From: Thermomucor indicae-seudaticae
Lineage: Eukaryota > Mucoromycota > Mucoromycetes > Mucorales > Lichtheimiaceae
Reading direction: 5' to 3'
Length of the DNA: 29,534 nt
Assembly (NCBI GenBank): GCA_000787465.1
Contig: JSYX01000432.1
Location: 1-29,534 of the forward strand
Of this stretch, positions 9,089-19,221 are shown piece after piece; position 1 is the stretch's first letter, and each line of letters starts with the position of its first letter. Below the pieces are notes generated by a model. It worked only from the letters and a program-made list of their open reading frames with translations. It was not told the DNA's origin and searched no databases. The translations under genes and the position numbers were made by a program.

Positions 9089-11733
9089 TTATTGTTTATC
9101 CCGTCCCGTCGTCAATAAACGTTCGTTTTGATCTACCAGGTTTGCAGTCTTTTCAGCAAATTGCAATGCCAAAACCTGAAGTCGTGTGGGTTCTACTCGG
9201 TGTAATACAACCGATTGTGACACCTGGTCCAAAGAGGCGGCTAACTCTTCGTTCCAAATGAGCTTGGCCACAATGGCAGTTACGCGAGCAACAGGCAAAT
9301 CAAACATGGATGCAAGTTGTGACAAGGACAGGGTCGAATAGTATGCTGCATAGGTGAAAAGGTATGTGCGCAGACCTTCCTCTTGGATCTTGTGTACAAG
9401 CATATCTTTGATTTCTTGGGTTTCCGGTATCAGGTTCCAGATGTTGATGGCAAGAATGTAGTCACGTGCTCGCTCCCATTCACCGGATGCCAGCGCCTTG
9501 GCAGCGCTCATGATGTGATCACGCGTGTTCTCTGGCGGTCCAGCAAATGCTTGACGTTCGTTATAATCCAACAGTCGCCGGAACGGCCGCGAAATAGCCT
9601 TCTTGTTGTTGGGACCCGCTTGGGCCTGTGCAGGAATTTCCAAAAGCATGGAGCATGTCAAGAAGACGCACTCTAATAGTTCAAGATTGATGTGCATGTG
9701 GAATGGAAGTTGACGCTGACGTTCAAGCTGTTCTAATTCCGGAGTCATCTGTTGGCCATATCGTGCCTGCACACCTTGACCCAAAAGCTCCTTCACACGT
9801 CCTGAGCCTTGAATTTCTTGAAGGCAAGCGTGTGCTTCCTTGATCAAACCATCACGGAAGGCACAGAGACCAATCTGAACCACCGTACGGTTGTACAAAA
9901 TCTGGGTAGATATGTCGGCTTGATGGATTGACTCCTGTAAGTGGGACATGAGCAACATGTCACGGGCCCTGTGGAACTGTCGGTGAAGTGCGTAATGGTA
10001 GATATGACACAGCATAGCACGAGTACGGAGTACAGAAATGTCTTGCTTGTAAAGATATGTACAAAGCTGATGGATCAACTGGGATGGCTCATCCGTCGTG
10101 ATGATCTTTGATGTGATATAATCGGGCAGAAGCGACTTTGCAATCTTTTCAATCGACTGAATAACTTGCTCCGGCTGAGATAACATCATTAGCACACATG
10201 ATAAAAAAAAAGCTTCTATAAAATTCAGCATACCTTATAGTAGAGATGCTCTAGGCGACGGATAATGATGCGAGGCAGTGCTTCTTTCATGTCATGTCTT
10301 TCCAGGTAGGCCTGAGTGCGTACGAGTACTGCATACAGAGATGGTTCATCGCGAAGTCGATCAATGTAGTCGGTTGTGTGAGGATCAATGCTCTGCAGAG
10401 ATTTTGTGAACTCATCGTCAAGGCGCTCCACTAAGCTGATGATTGAACCGCGAATGTTGCAAGTCTCGCCCTTGGCCGGTACGATGTCCTTGTCATCATA
10501 ATCCAGCTCTTCAGCATCTTCACGAATGACGTATTCTGGGCTCTCTTCCACAATTTGTAACAGCAAGTTGACTTCCTTCTCTACTTTCTTCCAGACGTCA
10601 ATCTGCATATGTTCGACCATACTTAAATTGATGTCGAAGCGAGACGGAATGAGGGCCAAAAGAACAAGAATACGCTGGAACGCCGATCTGGCGTTCTGCA
10701 AGAGAGTTTCCAAAATGGCTATCTGTTCATCGCGATCGGTGTTCTTTAATAATAACAAAAACCGCATTATATTAGTAAGTGGCCAGCAAAACGGTGATAG
10801 CATCAAACTTGTTACCTTTTTGCCTCGTGCTTCAAGAACTTCTCTCAGACGAGCAAACAAGTTTTCGGGAGTAATGACCGTAACGGATTTACCGCCCTTG
10901 CCGACCGAAGTGAAACCCTCCAATTCTCTGTCAGTTGGCGCGGCAGCTGCTTCAGTTTTAAGCAAGGTCTTTTTGGGCTGAGCAGTCGGAGCAAGCGTCT
11001 TTGGCTCTTCCTCTTCTTGCATGAAGCTCTCTGGATCCTAGTATAAAACGCAATAAGCATCCGGAAGAATAATATACCGATATCTCAACTATATGTATGT
11101 ACCTTCTTGTACAAGGCCAAGGGACCCTCGTACTGCTTGCTGACCTTCTTGATCTTTTGTCTCATGGCATTCAATGCCTTGGCGTTGCCGGCGCTCATTT
11201 TCTTTTTGGCTGATTTTTCTTTCTGAACTGTATCCTGCAATGCATTTTCGAGGTCGGCAATAAGCTTAATGTAAGCCTTGGGAATAGGAATCTTGTCAAA
11301 GCCGGTGGTCGCTTTAGCGACAGCAACGCTCAACTTGTCGAATTCTGTGAAATAATTTCCGTGTAAATATCACACTCATAACAACAATGCCCAGAAGCCC
11401 TGTTTTTTTACCGGACGAAATGAGCCCCCAATCATTGTTTTTTTGTCCATTTTCGATCGCTTTGAACGAATTTTGCATGTCTTCGATGCGCTTATCCTTT
11501 TGCGACTTGATTTGTCGACGACGTCCCACTTCCTCATCAGACGATTCCTCCGATTCACTGCCGGCACTTTTCAAAAATCGGGATCTTTTCGGTTGTTCTT
11601 CTTGTACTTGTTCCTCCTCGGAGGATTCCTCTTCTTCCTCAGAAGACAACTCCTCATCAGAAATGAAGGACTCGTTGTCGGACGACTCGGTTTCAGATTC
11701 GCTGTCAGATGCGGAACGGAAGAATCGGGACAT
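9089..11733 (-). CDS. NIP1: eukaryotic translation initiation factor 3 subunit C
   Basis: Five exons read 11733-11412, 11344-11103, 11037-10816, 10743-10234 and 10174-9089, giving 793 residues, close to yeast Nip1. eIF3c is a core eIF3 subunit in the cytoplasm that contacts eIF1 and eIF5 and recruits the 40S preinitiation complex. The N-terminus begins MSRFFRS and is followed by a strongly acidic, serine-rich tail (about 8-70) with likely casein-kinase-type sites, typical of the family. The conserved eIF3c N-terminal domain follows (EFDKL, YEGPLALYKK, KNTDRDEQ). The C-terminal third is a PCI domain (about 600-775). Every intron joins cleanly in frame. Intron 3 (10744-10815) is 72 bp, a multiple of three, and has no stop. 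The gene is divergent from the G-patch gene, with 167 bp between start codons. Confidence 0.96.
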
Positions 11734-11900
11734 GGTAATGTAGTAGTAAGGGTTAAAGAAAGGTCCTCACGATCCGCTATAATCCGCGTTTGCTAAACTC
11801 GGGGAACGCCACTTCAAACAAAAAATTTTGGTCGGAGTTTGGCACATTCCTTTTCAATGCAAGCATCGTTTCCTTTAGACGTTTATTCTTCATCGATGAC
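11734..11900. promoter_or_regulatory. shared divergent promoter of eIF3c and the G-patch gene
   Basis: Only 167 bp separate the two start codons, so both promoters and 5' leaders must lie here or overlap coding sequence. I see no clear TATA box in either direction, in keeping with housekeeping transcription. Confidence 0.5.
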
Positions 11901-12569
11901 ATGGATGAGTCTGCACTCGAGCGACGACGTATAAAACCAATTAACTTTGTACCTAGCACAGCCAAAACACAATCGCTTTCTCAGCCTTCAAAACAAAAGA
12001 GTACTAGCAGTGGCGACGATGTAGCTAGCCTGTACAAGTCTATTGTCAGTTCTCCTCCTTCGTCAAAATCAAGCATCGGTAATGCTGCAGCACAAAAAGA
12101 CTCGTCCGCTGCCTTAGACCCAGATAAGACGATTTACTGCGAAAAATGCAATATGCACATTCCACAAGACGATCTGCAACGACACATTCGCGGAACAGCG
12201 CACATGGTCAGTTCTGATTTCCCCACACCGACGGATTTCTTGACATTGAACGGATCCAACATTGGGTTCCGGATGCTTCAATCCCAAGGTTGGAAATACG
12301 AGGAAGGGTTAGGCGCTAGTGGTCAGGGACGACGACATCCGATTGCCACTTCGCTGAAGCACGATCGGTTGGGATTGGGCCACAGCAACTCGCCTCGCAA
12401 ACGGGTCACGCACTCTTGGCAAGAGACAGAACAGTACTATCTGAAGAGACAAGGGAAAAGTGCGACTACCAAAATTCAATATATGCCTTCCGGCAAGGAA
12501 CTTGCACGAAAAGCACGCAAAGAATCCAGGCAGCGAGTAGCCATGCTGCGTTATCTGAACGAAGTTTAG
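11901..12569 (+). CDS. zinc-finger and G-patch domain protein (GPANK1-like)
   Basis: Intronless, 222 residues from the ATG at 11901. No ATG lies in frame in the open stretch just upstream, and this one starts the conserved-looking RRRIKPINFV segment. A low-complexity S/Q region is followed by a C2H2-like finger (C80, C83, H95, H101; CEKCNMHIPQDDLQRHIRGTAH region) and directly by a G-patch at about 118-162 (NIGFRMLQSQGW, EGLGASGQGRR, DRLGLG). The C-terminus is basic. The finger-plus-G-patch order and the GW..GGLG.x.GEGRR.P-type core resemble the C-terminal half of animal GPANK1, without ankyrin repeats. G-patch proteins usually activate DEAH helicases in splicing or ribosome biogenesis; which helicase this one serves is unknown. 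Confidence 0.85.
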   Translation: MDESALERRRIKPINFVPSTAKTQSLSQPSKQKSTSSGDDVASLYKSIVSSPPSSKSSIGNAAAQKDSSAALDPDKTIYCEKCNMHIPQDDLQRHIRGTAHMVSSDFPTPTDFLTLNGSNIGFRMLQSQGWKYEEGLGASGQGRRHPIATSLKHDRLGLGHSNSPRKRVTHSWQETEQYYLKRQGKSATTKIQYMPSGKELARKARKESRQRVAMLRYLNEV

Positions 12570-12855
12570 ATGATACTCCTTGCAACAAAATCGACTCTTT
12601 TCGTCACGAAGCTCGTTCCGTACAGTTCGCAAAACGACCGGTTTTTGGCTGGACCACTGTCGCTGTCGCTGTGTCGCACTGTTTGCATCCTTGTTTCTAC
12701 TCTAATTTTATCAAATCCGCATCCAACATCCGGAAAGTGCCTATGATACCACAATAAACTCGGCACGCCGCTGTAGATTTACACCTGCAATCGTTCACCA
12801 ACAAATAAACCTTTTTTGTTTTTGGTATCTCCTTTTAATTCGATCACTAGTTTCT

Positions 12856-13701
12856 TTATACTACGCGCTTCACTTCAAAGAATCGCTTGAGATATATGAC
12901 TTGCCAAAAACAGACGGCAGCCAAGAGAGCTAACTGTCCCAGGGACCACCATTTGACACGTGAATTGGTGCTTTCAGCAGCTGAAAAAGAGGAGGCATTA
13001 GCTATAACTTCGTCCTCCGAAATATATGTATACGACACATACTATCTCTGTGCTGTCTCTCACGAATGACAATGTATTCTTGTTCTGCCTTGATTGCAAA
13101 AATACTATCAGCCAGTTCCTGGATCTCTCGTTCAATTGGATCAATGGTTTCTGAAATTATTTCTTAATTAGGCACTTGTAATCTTCTGTTGAACCAAATG
13201 CTCTCTCACCTTGGGTTGACTTGATGATCTTCTGCATATCATGGACGTTAAAGCTGACTGACTTGGCGGTAACCGAAGACATTTGATTTCCAAAGCAATA
13301 GGTGTGTCGACCTGCCATGCTGGCTTCAATAACGTGTGTTCCAGAAGACTCTTTGGCAGTGCTCTTGATCAACCGGTCTTGAGGGTCCGTGATCTACCAA
13401 AGCCAAGCGCGCGCGGATGAGTGTGCTATTGTTAAACTTATCAAAACTTTTGTATTTACCCAAAAGTCAATATCAAGATTGCCACCTTCGCCAACCTACA
13501 TCAGAAGTCAATTGAATCAGTCCTCATAATGTTTAATGAGGCAGGAGCATTTACCTGGAAAGTCACCGTCATCTTGTCACCAACCGCGAGGTCTTCAAAG
13601 AAACATTCTTTGCCATGGGGAGGAATGTCGACATTAATACTTGTTACGGTTTGAAATACAACAAACAACACAGCGACCGAAAACCACAACATCGACCGCA
13701 T
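12856..13701 (-). CDS. EMP24: p24-family cargo receptor (Emp24/TMED2 type)
   Basis: Five exons read 13701-13555, 13495-13460, 13393-13210, 13150-13043 and 12980-12856, giving 199 residues, the usual p24 length. The protein cycles between ER and Golgi in COPII and COPI vesicles and helps load cargo such as GPI-anchored proteins. A signal peptide (about 1-21) precedes a GOLD domain with the conserved cysteine pair (C33 in KECFFEDL and the one in HTYCFGN). A coiled-coil region follows (IEREIQELADSIF, RERQHRDTAESTNSR), then one membrane helix and a short cytosolic tail ending YLKRFFEVKRVV. The FF pair and the tail match the Emp24/TMED2 (p24-beta) class. Exon 2 is only 36 nt. The gene is convergent with the G-patch gene and divergent from MPP-alpha. 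Confidence 0.94.
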
Positions 13702-14321
13702 CGTGATTGTGCCTTCTCTTTTGAAGAAGTTCGCGTTGGTCTTTTTTGGTTGGCGGGTGCTGTGTATTTAGACGTCCGATTTTCCAATGCGATCAATGGC
13801 CGTACTTGGAGCGTTTATCCAGCAACAGCATTAGGGTCTGAAAGGGTATTATAAACAACATGAGAAATTGTAGAGGTATATGTTCATCGTCAGAATGGTC
13901 AACGTATATATTGTTGGTTGCGGACTGCTATGTACGTATGGAACCCACTGAGGCATGGAAGATTCATGGATTCGATGTAATTATCGTAGAAGAAATGCAA
14001 TACGTACATGCTCCTCGTAGACTGCTTTTACAAAGAACAACAATGTTTCTACATGTAATAGCGGCCAGGAGAATTGCGTTCCTGGAAATAAATGTCTTTG
14101 TTTGACTTGGGCGAGCAAGTTCGGTAACTTGACCTGACTCTCATCCAATCGACCAGGGTTTATAGCGCTGCTAAGAGCCCAATCGCATGGACGCTATAAC
14201 TGTCCACCCTATGAAAATAAAGCGTATGATTATGCTGAGCTTCTCTGTCTGTCTGTAAAAGTGAATAGACGAAAAATTTGAAGCCAGCACACGCCTTTTC
14301 AGAAACCACCTTTAGAGTAAT
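13702..14321. promoter_or_regulatory. divergent intergenic region between Emp24 and MPP-alpha
   Basis: These 620 bp lie between two divergent start codons. Short open frames at about 13615-13854 and 13860-14105 have no recognisable features. The region presumably holds both promoters; I see no sequence element that I can name with confidence. Confidence 0.45.
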
Positions 14322-16163
14322 ATGGCGTCCCGTCTACTGCATGCCGCATCAAAGAGAGGCTTACTGCCCACGTCATTGGCTCACCAACATTCTGTTACCA
14401 AATTACCCCGTGTCCTGAAAAGGACAGAAGCTACAGTGAGCCCTGCTGCAGAGGTCCCCCGGTCGTTCAAAAAATAGAAAACAAAAGTCCAGTCTGACAA
14501 GTCAAGCTCACGCTGTCGACATTTCATTAGGGATTCGCCAACAACGCAAGCACCAAGTTCCCGACGATCGTACAAGAGTATTCGAAATCGTCACCTGGCC
14601 TATGCAAAATCTCGACGTTACCAAACGGCATTCGGGTAGCTTCGGAGAATACTCCCGGTCACTTTAGCGCAGTGGGTGTTTACGTCGATGTTGGTAGCCG
14701 ATACGAGACCGAAAAAACGAGAGGCTTTAGTCATATTCTGGACCGACTTGCGTTCAAGGCAAGGATTGATTGAAACAGACACGACAGACTGAACATTTCT
14801 TTCTCGCTAACCCACCAGGATACATAATGCACAGAGTACAGCGAATCGTAGTGCTGACGAGGTGGTAGCAGAGCTAGAATCGCTGGGAGGAAATATCATG
14901 TGCTCTTCCTCGAGAGAATGTATCATGTACCAATCCGCTATCTTCTCGCAAGACCTTGATCGAGTCTTGTCATTGTTTTCGGACGTCACTTTGCGACCCA
15001 ACATTGAACCCTTGGAGGTGGACGAACAACGGCAGACAGCGCTGTATGAGATCCAGGAGATTTGGTCCAAGCCCGAAATGATACTTCCAGAGATTTTGCA
15101 TACGGTGGCCTATGAGGGCAACACACTCGGCAATCCACTTTTATGCCCGCCTGAGAATCTTGCCACCATGACGCCCGAGTCGATAAAGGAGTTTATGAAG
15201 ACTTGGTACAGACCGGAACGAATGGTGATTGCTGCATGTGGTGCTGAACACGACGAGGTACTGGAGCTCGCATACCGCTACTTTGGCCAGGTTCCGGCGT
15301 CAGCGGAGCCTCTGGATTCGGTAGCAACACATGCCGAAGCCCTCAAGCGCCAGGCTGAACGAGCAGAAAAAAGCGCTGAGAAACAACCTTCGCTGATCAA
15401 GTCACTCTTTGGAGGATCTTCTTCGTCATCCTACCCGCAATCGGCATATGAGCTTGCCACGGAACCGGCGCGGTATACGGGTGGCACCAGTTTCCTGGAA
15501 GCAGACTCGCCTTTTACGCACATTTATGTTGCCTTTGAAGGACTGTCGATCAACGATCCTGATATCTATGCTTTGGCGACACTGCAAATCCTGCTTGGTG
15601 GAGGCGGATCGTTCTCTGCTGGTGGACCGGGCAAGGGCATGTATTCACGTCTGTTCACCAACGTGCTTAATCAACACTATTGGGTCGAGTCTTGCCAGGC
15701 ATTTAATCATTGTTACACCGACTCTGGATTGTTTGGCATTGCGGGATCATGTCGACCTGAATACGCCAACGCGCTGCTTGAAGTGATCTGTCGCGAGCTG
15801 GACCTCGTCTCACGCAGCGATGTGAAACATTTGGCAGTTAATGAACAGGAACTGAACCGGGCCAAGAACCAGTTGAAGAGTTCTTTGCTAATGAACCTGG
15901 AAAGTCGTATGGTGCAGCTAGAAGACCTTGGTCGGCAAGTCCAAGTACATGGTAAAAAGACGGGAATTGATGAAATGATGGAACACATCGATCGGGTGGA
16001 TCTCGAAGAACTGCGACGTGTAGCCGCTCGTATTGTACGGGGCGCTGTGAGTCTCACAAGTGGTGGTTCTGGGAAGGCTACGGTCGTTGCTCAAGGCCAT
16101 TTGCATGGTCTCACGAATGTGAATAAGGTGATTGAAAAGTACGGTCTTGGCAGTGGTCAATAA
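14322..16163 (+). CDS. MAS2: mitochondrial processing peptidase, alpha subunit
   Basis: Three exons read 14322-14435, 14531-14758 and 14835-16163, giving 556 residues. MPP-alpha pairs with MPP-beta in the matrix to remove presequences from imported proteins. The N-terminus is Arg-rich and lacks acidic residues up to about 35, as a presequence should. The peptidase M16 fold starts at [28 protein letters not shown]. At the site where beta has HFLEH, this protein reads HILDR (106-110), so the zinc-binding glutamate and histidine are absent, as expected for alpha. The substrate-binding glycine-rich loop is intact (369-382, [14 protein letters not shown]). A Ser-rich insertion ([10 protein letters not shown]) lies about 300. 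Intron 2 (14759-14834) begins with GC, not GT, in the context AAG|GCAAGG; the frame and the conserved AFKST segment require it. Confidence 0.95.
14759..14834 (+). other. GC-AG intron of MPP-alpha with a competing upstream AG
   Basis: The donor is AAG|GCAAGG, the known context of GC donors. A GCTAAC branch site lies at about 14805-14811. Two acceptor AGs follow, at 14817-14818 and 14833-14834. Only the second keeps the frame and restores the family sequence; the first would give Lys-Asp-Thr-stop. Confidence 0.85.
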
Positions 16164-16294
16164 TTAGGAGTATCATGCTTTCGCAAAAACGCATTGTACA
16201 TACAATATATTAACATATCTACTGCTCCTTCGTCACATATCCAGCAACCCCTCACTTCCTTATTGTTAATTGATCACTTTAAGGAAACCATGAT

Positions 16295-17161
16295 TTATTT
16301 CTCTTTCCGGAATTCGACTTCGATACCTGCAATGCCCACAGGCTCACCCGCCTTTTACAGAGCCATAAAAGTTAGACAAGACTCCACTATACACATTTCC
16401 GTCCGTTCACTATTTTACCTTTTCATCGTATTCGGCCCATTCACCTTCGGACAAGTCGATGTCTTCAAACGTGGTTTCAGACTCGACGCCCTCAGCGAGC
16501 CATGGGTCCTTCCGAAAAGGTGAGAGATTCAGTCGGCATATCACTTAGCAGTACCTTGTAATGTTTCTTACTCTGGGTGAAAAGTCCACCAACTCAAGAC
16601 CTCGGCAGTCAAATACAGCAATCTTTTGGAATTTGCCGCTATTAGTGTATGCTTGAACTGGAAAGCTCGTGTCAAACTCTGTCGCGTATATGAATACATG
16701 AGCCCTCCATCCCACGTGTCGTTAATTCGTGAATCCCAGCCCAACTTACGAGCAGATGATTCACGCTTGCAGAACTTGCAGCGCATCACCAGGTTGGCTG
16801 AACCTCTTGAGCCACTCATTTCTGCCGTATCCTAAAGAAGTCGAAATTCACGCGTCTACTGACAGGCCGAAGCGCACAGTGGTCCTTTCCGACTTACATG
16901 TTGATTAAACGAGATCCAGTTTTCGTCAGTTTCACGGCAACTACCGCATTGGATCTACGCGCACCAAAGCGTTCAATGTCGCGTTCGTTCATTCACGATG
17001 TGTTCTTCTTTACCGACCTTGAAATGCCACTCATAGTCTGAGGCAGGTCTCAAATTCGTCACGTTCTCGAGATCGGCTTTCAGATAAAGACCGAGTTTCT
17101 TAAGCACTACAGAATGAGCCACCTCGAAAGGAAGCTGTCAGACTCCATTACTTACGACCAT
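16295..17161 (-). CDS. CXXC zinc-binding protein (CZIB / DUF866, UPF0587 family)
   Basis: Seven exons read 17161-17156, 17098-17018, 16954-16898, 16831-16750, 16678-16572, 16508-16419 and 16351-16295, giving 159 residues, the normal family length. The protein has two CXXC pairs that bind one zinc: C32/C35 (IQCGSCRE) and C66/C69 (RCKFCKRESS). Family hallmarks are present in order: KADLENVTNLRP, SGSRGSANLV, FDCRGLEL-VDFSPR and a closing GIEVEF. Human CZIB (C1orf123) is a small cytosolic protein whose cellular role is still poorly defined, and I cannot add one. The first coding exon is six nucleotides, Met-Val. The donor after exon 2 is GTCGGT, a weak site, but the frame leaves no alternative. 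Six introns in under 900 bp is dense even here. Confidence 0.92.
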
Positions 17162-17412
17162 TTTTGACGTCGTCGAAGGGAGAGTGCTGCACCAAGCCGT
17201 GTTACAAGTCCGAACACCTTCCAGATCACAGCATCTCCGAGCGAGAAACCGTATATCACGTTATCCATGGATTCACCGGGGTGTTGCAACTGATATGACG
17301 ACAATATGAGGCTCGTAAGTCTTGCATCAGAGTGACCTATCACGCTCAATACATAAGGACAGCAGACACGGCAGACTAGAATTTGTCGTCTTCAGCTTAT
17401 CTTACTCTCATA
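17162..17412. promoter_or_regulatory. divergent promoter region of CZIB and the MDR dehydrogenase
   Basis: 251 bp separate the two start codons. No clear TATA box was found in either direction. The short open frames here have no convincing coding features. Confidence 0.45.
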
Positions 17413-18975
17413 ATGATGAATACAGCAGCGAACTATGCGCAAGCCAAAATAGGCGCGCATCCGACCGCGGCGTCCAACCAAGACCAGCAACGAACGCGGG
17501 ACGAGCAGATGATGGCGTGTGTGTGGCTCGGTAAAGAGAAGGTGGAAATGCGAGAAGTGCCCGTTCCGGACGTGACGGATCCAGAGGATGCCATTATTCG
17601 TATCACGGGGACGACTGTTTGCGGATCCGATCTGCACTTGTACCATGGTGAAATCATGCAGCTCAAATCAGGCGATATCCTGGGCCACGAAATGATGGGC
17701 ATCGTGGAGAAAGTGGGTGACCGAGTGACTGCAGTCAAGCCCGGCGATCGTGTGGTGGCATCCTTTAATATCGCGTGCGGTCGATGCGAGTATTGCCGCA
17801 AAAAGGAGTACACGGCTTGTGATGCAACCAACGATAGCTCTTTGCAAGAAAAGCTGTACGGTCAACGTATTGCAGGTATCTTGGGTTATTCGCATTTCGT
17901 TGGTGGATTCGCTGGTAAAAACTTTTCGAGCATGATTGCGAAATTCACAATACTTATGACTCTCTTTTTATACAGGCGGTCAGGCTGAATATGGTCGCAT
18001 GCCTTTTGCCAACACAAACTTGTACAAAGTGCCGGAAGACCTTCCAGACGAAAAGGCCCTGTTCTTGTCTGACATCATCCCGACTTCGTACCACGCTGTA
18101 TGGGATTCAGGCGCCAAAGAGGGTGAAGTCGTTGGCGTCTGGGGTTTGGGCCCCATAGGACTGCTTACAGTACAATGGTTGCGAAAGGTTTTCAAGGCTA
18201 GCCGTATCATTGTTGTTGACGACGTACCGGCACGACTTCATCTAGCTCAAGCTCAATGGAACGCAGAGCCTATTAATTTTAGCGAAGAACAAGACGTAAC
18301 CAAGAAAATTCAAGAACTTGTGCCTGGTACGTATTTTTATGTTTTCTGAGGCATCATACATCATGTCGCACTGACTTTTTTGTTGCGCGATCTCGTTAGG
18401 CGGTCTTGATCGGGCAATTGACTGTGCCGGATTCCGTTATGCAAAGTCGTTCCTGCACAAGGTCGAGCGCGCACTTGCGCTAGAGACCGATACTTCTGAA
18501 GTAGTCAATGAATGCCTTCGGAGCGTCAAAAAGTATGGCACAGTTGCTCTCATTGCCGATTATGCAGCCTATGCAAATCATTTCCTCATTGGCGCAGTCA
18601 TGGAGAAAGGTATGGAGCGATAGCGCGTCCAAAGTCATCTGTGGATTTACGCAAGAGGCGCTCTTGTCTAGGTATTCGCTTGATTGGATGCGGCCAAGCT
18701 CCCATTCAACGGCACTGGGACACTTGCGTAAAGCACATTCGAAGTGGTGAGGTAGGCAGAAGAGACTACTGACCTTTTTCTCGCTGGTGCAAACTAACAA
18801 TGACTGTGTGGCCCAGTTTGATCCCACCGTTATATTGACGCACCGATTCGGTTTGGGAAGCCTACCGGATGTCTATCGACGATTCGATAACAAGGAGGAC
18901 GGCATGATCAAAGTCTTCATTGAGACCAAGTTCAGCAACAAGCCCACGGAAGGAACACCAATGCTTAATGATTAA
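17413..18975 (+). CDS. zinc-dependent MDR dehydrogenase, glutathione-independent formaldehyde dehydrogenase-like
   Basis: Five exons read 17413-17914, 17976-18326, 18400-18609, 18672-18751 and 18817-18975, giving 433 residues. The protein is a medium-chain zinc alcohol dehydrogenase of the COG1063 type, using NAD(H). Catalytic zinc residues are visible at C70 (TTVCGSDLHLYHGE) and H92/E93 (GHE). The four structural-zinc cysteines are C122, C125, C128 and C136. The Rossmann glycine motif GLGPIG is followed by VVDD, whose aspartate suggests NAD rather than NADP. NDSSLQEKLYG, GYSHFVGGFAGGQAEY and LETDTSEVVNE are signatures of the formaldehyde-dehydrogenase-like subfamily, but the real substrate is unknown. 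The ATG at 17413 gives a 32-residue N-terminal extension before MMACVW; a start at 17509 would give the usual length. Intron 4 has a CTAAC branch site. It is divergent from CZIB. Confidence 0.92.
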
Positions 18976-18978
18976 GTT

Positions 18979-19221
18979 TTACTGTTTTTTATTTGCGAAT
19001 AAGCGTTCTTTAGCTTCTGCTGAGACGTATTTCTGCTGGATCAATGCCATGGGGTTTTGGCTTGTGTTGGGTGAAAAAATACCAACTCCGTCCAATAGGG
19101 GCTTCAAGCGGCCGAGTTGCTTTTGGTTTTGCTGACTGAGAAAGTGATCTCTCATGTCTCGACTGAATTGGATCTTTGCCTTTGTGAGTTTCCTCTGCAT
19201 CTCTCCAATTGTCTCGGTCAA
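18979..19221 (-). CDS. possible small antisense ORF, unrecognised
   Basis: An open frame of about 80 codons ends four bases past the stop of the MDR gene and covers the first exon and part of intron 1 of the next gene on the opposite strand. A stop lies just upstream in frame, so the usable ATGs are internal (MQRKLTKAKIQF or MRDHFLSQQN). The product would be short and basic with a plausible amphipathic composition but no motif I recognise. Open frames of this length occur by chance in the window, so I give it low weight. Confidence 0.2.
   Translation of the reverse strand: MTETIGEMQRKLTKAKIQFSRDMRDHFLSQQNQKQLGRLKPLLDGVGIFSPNTSQNPMALIQQKYVSAEAKERLFANKKQ

Noticed and set aside
11387..11796. 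Ser/Asp-rich and Phe/Leu-rich plus-strand frames opposite the eIF3c N-terminus
   Set aside because: Shadows of the acidic serine-rich eIF3c tail; the minus-strand reading matches the eIF3c family and splices correctly.
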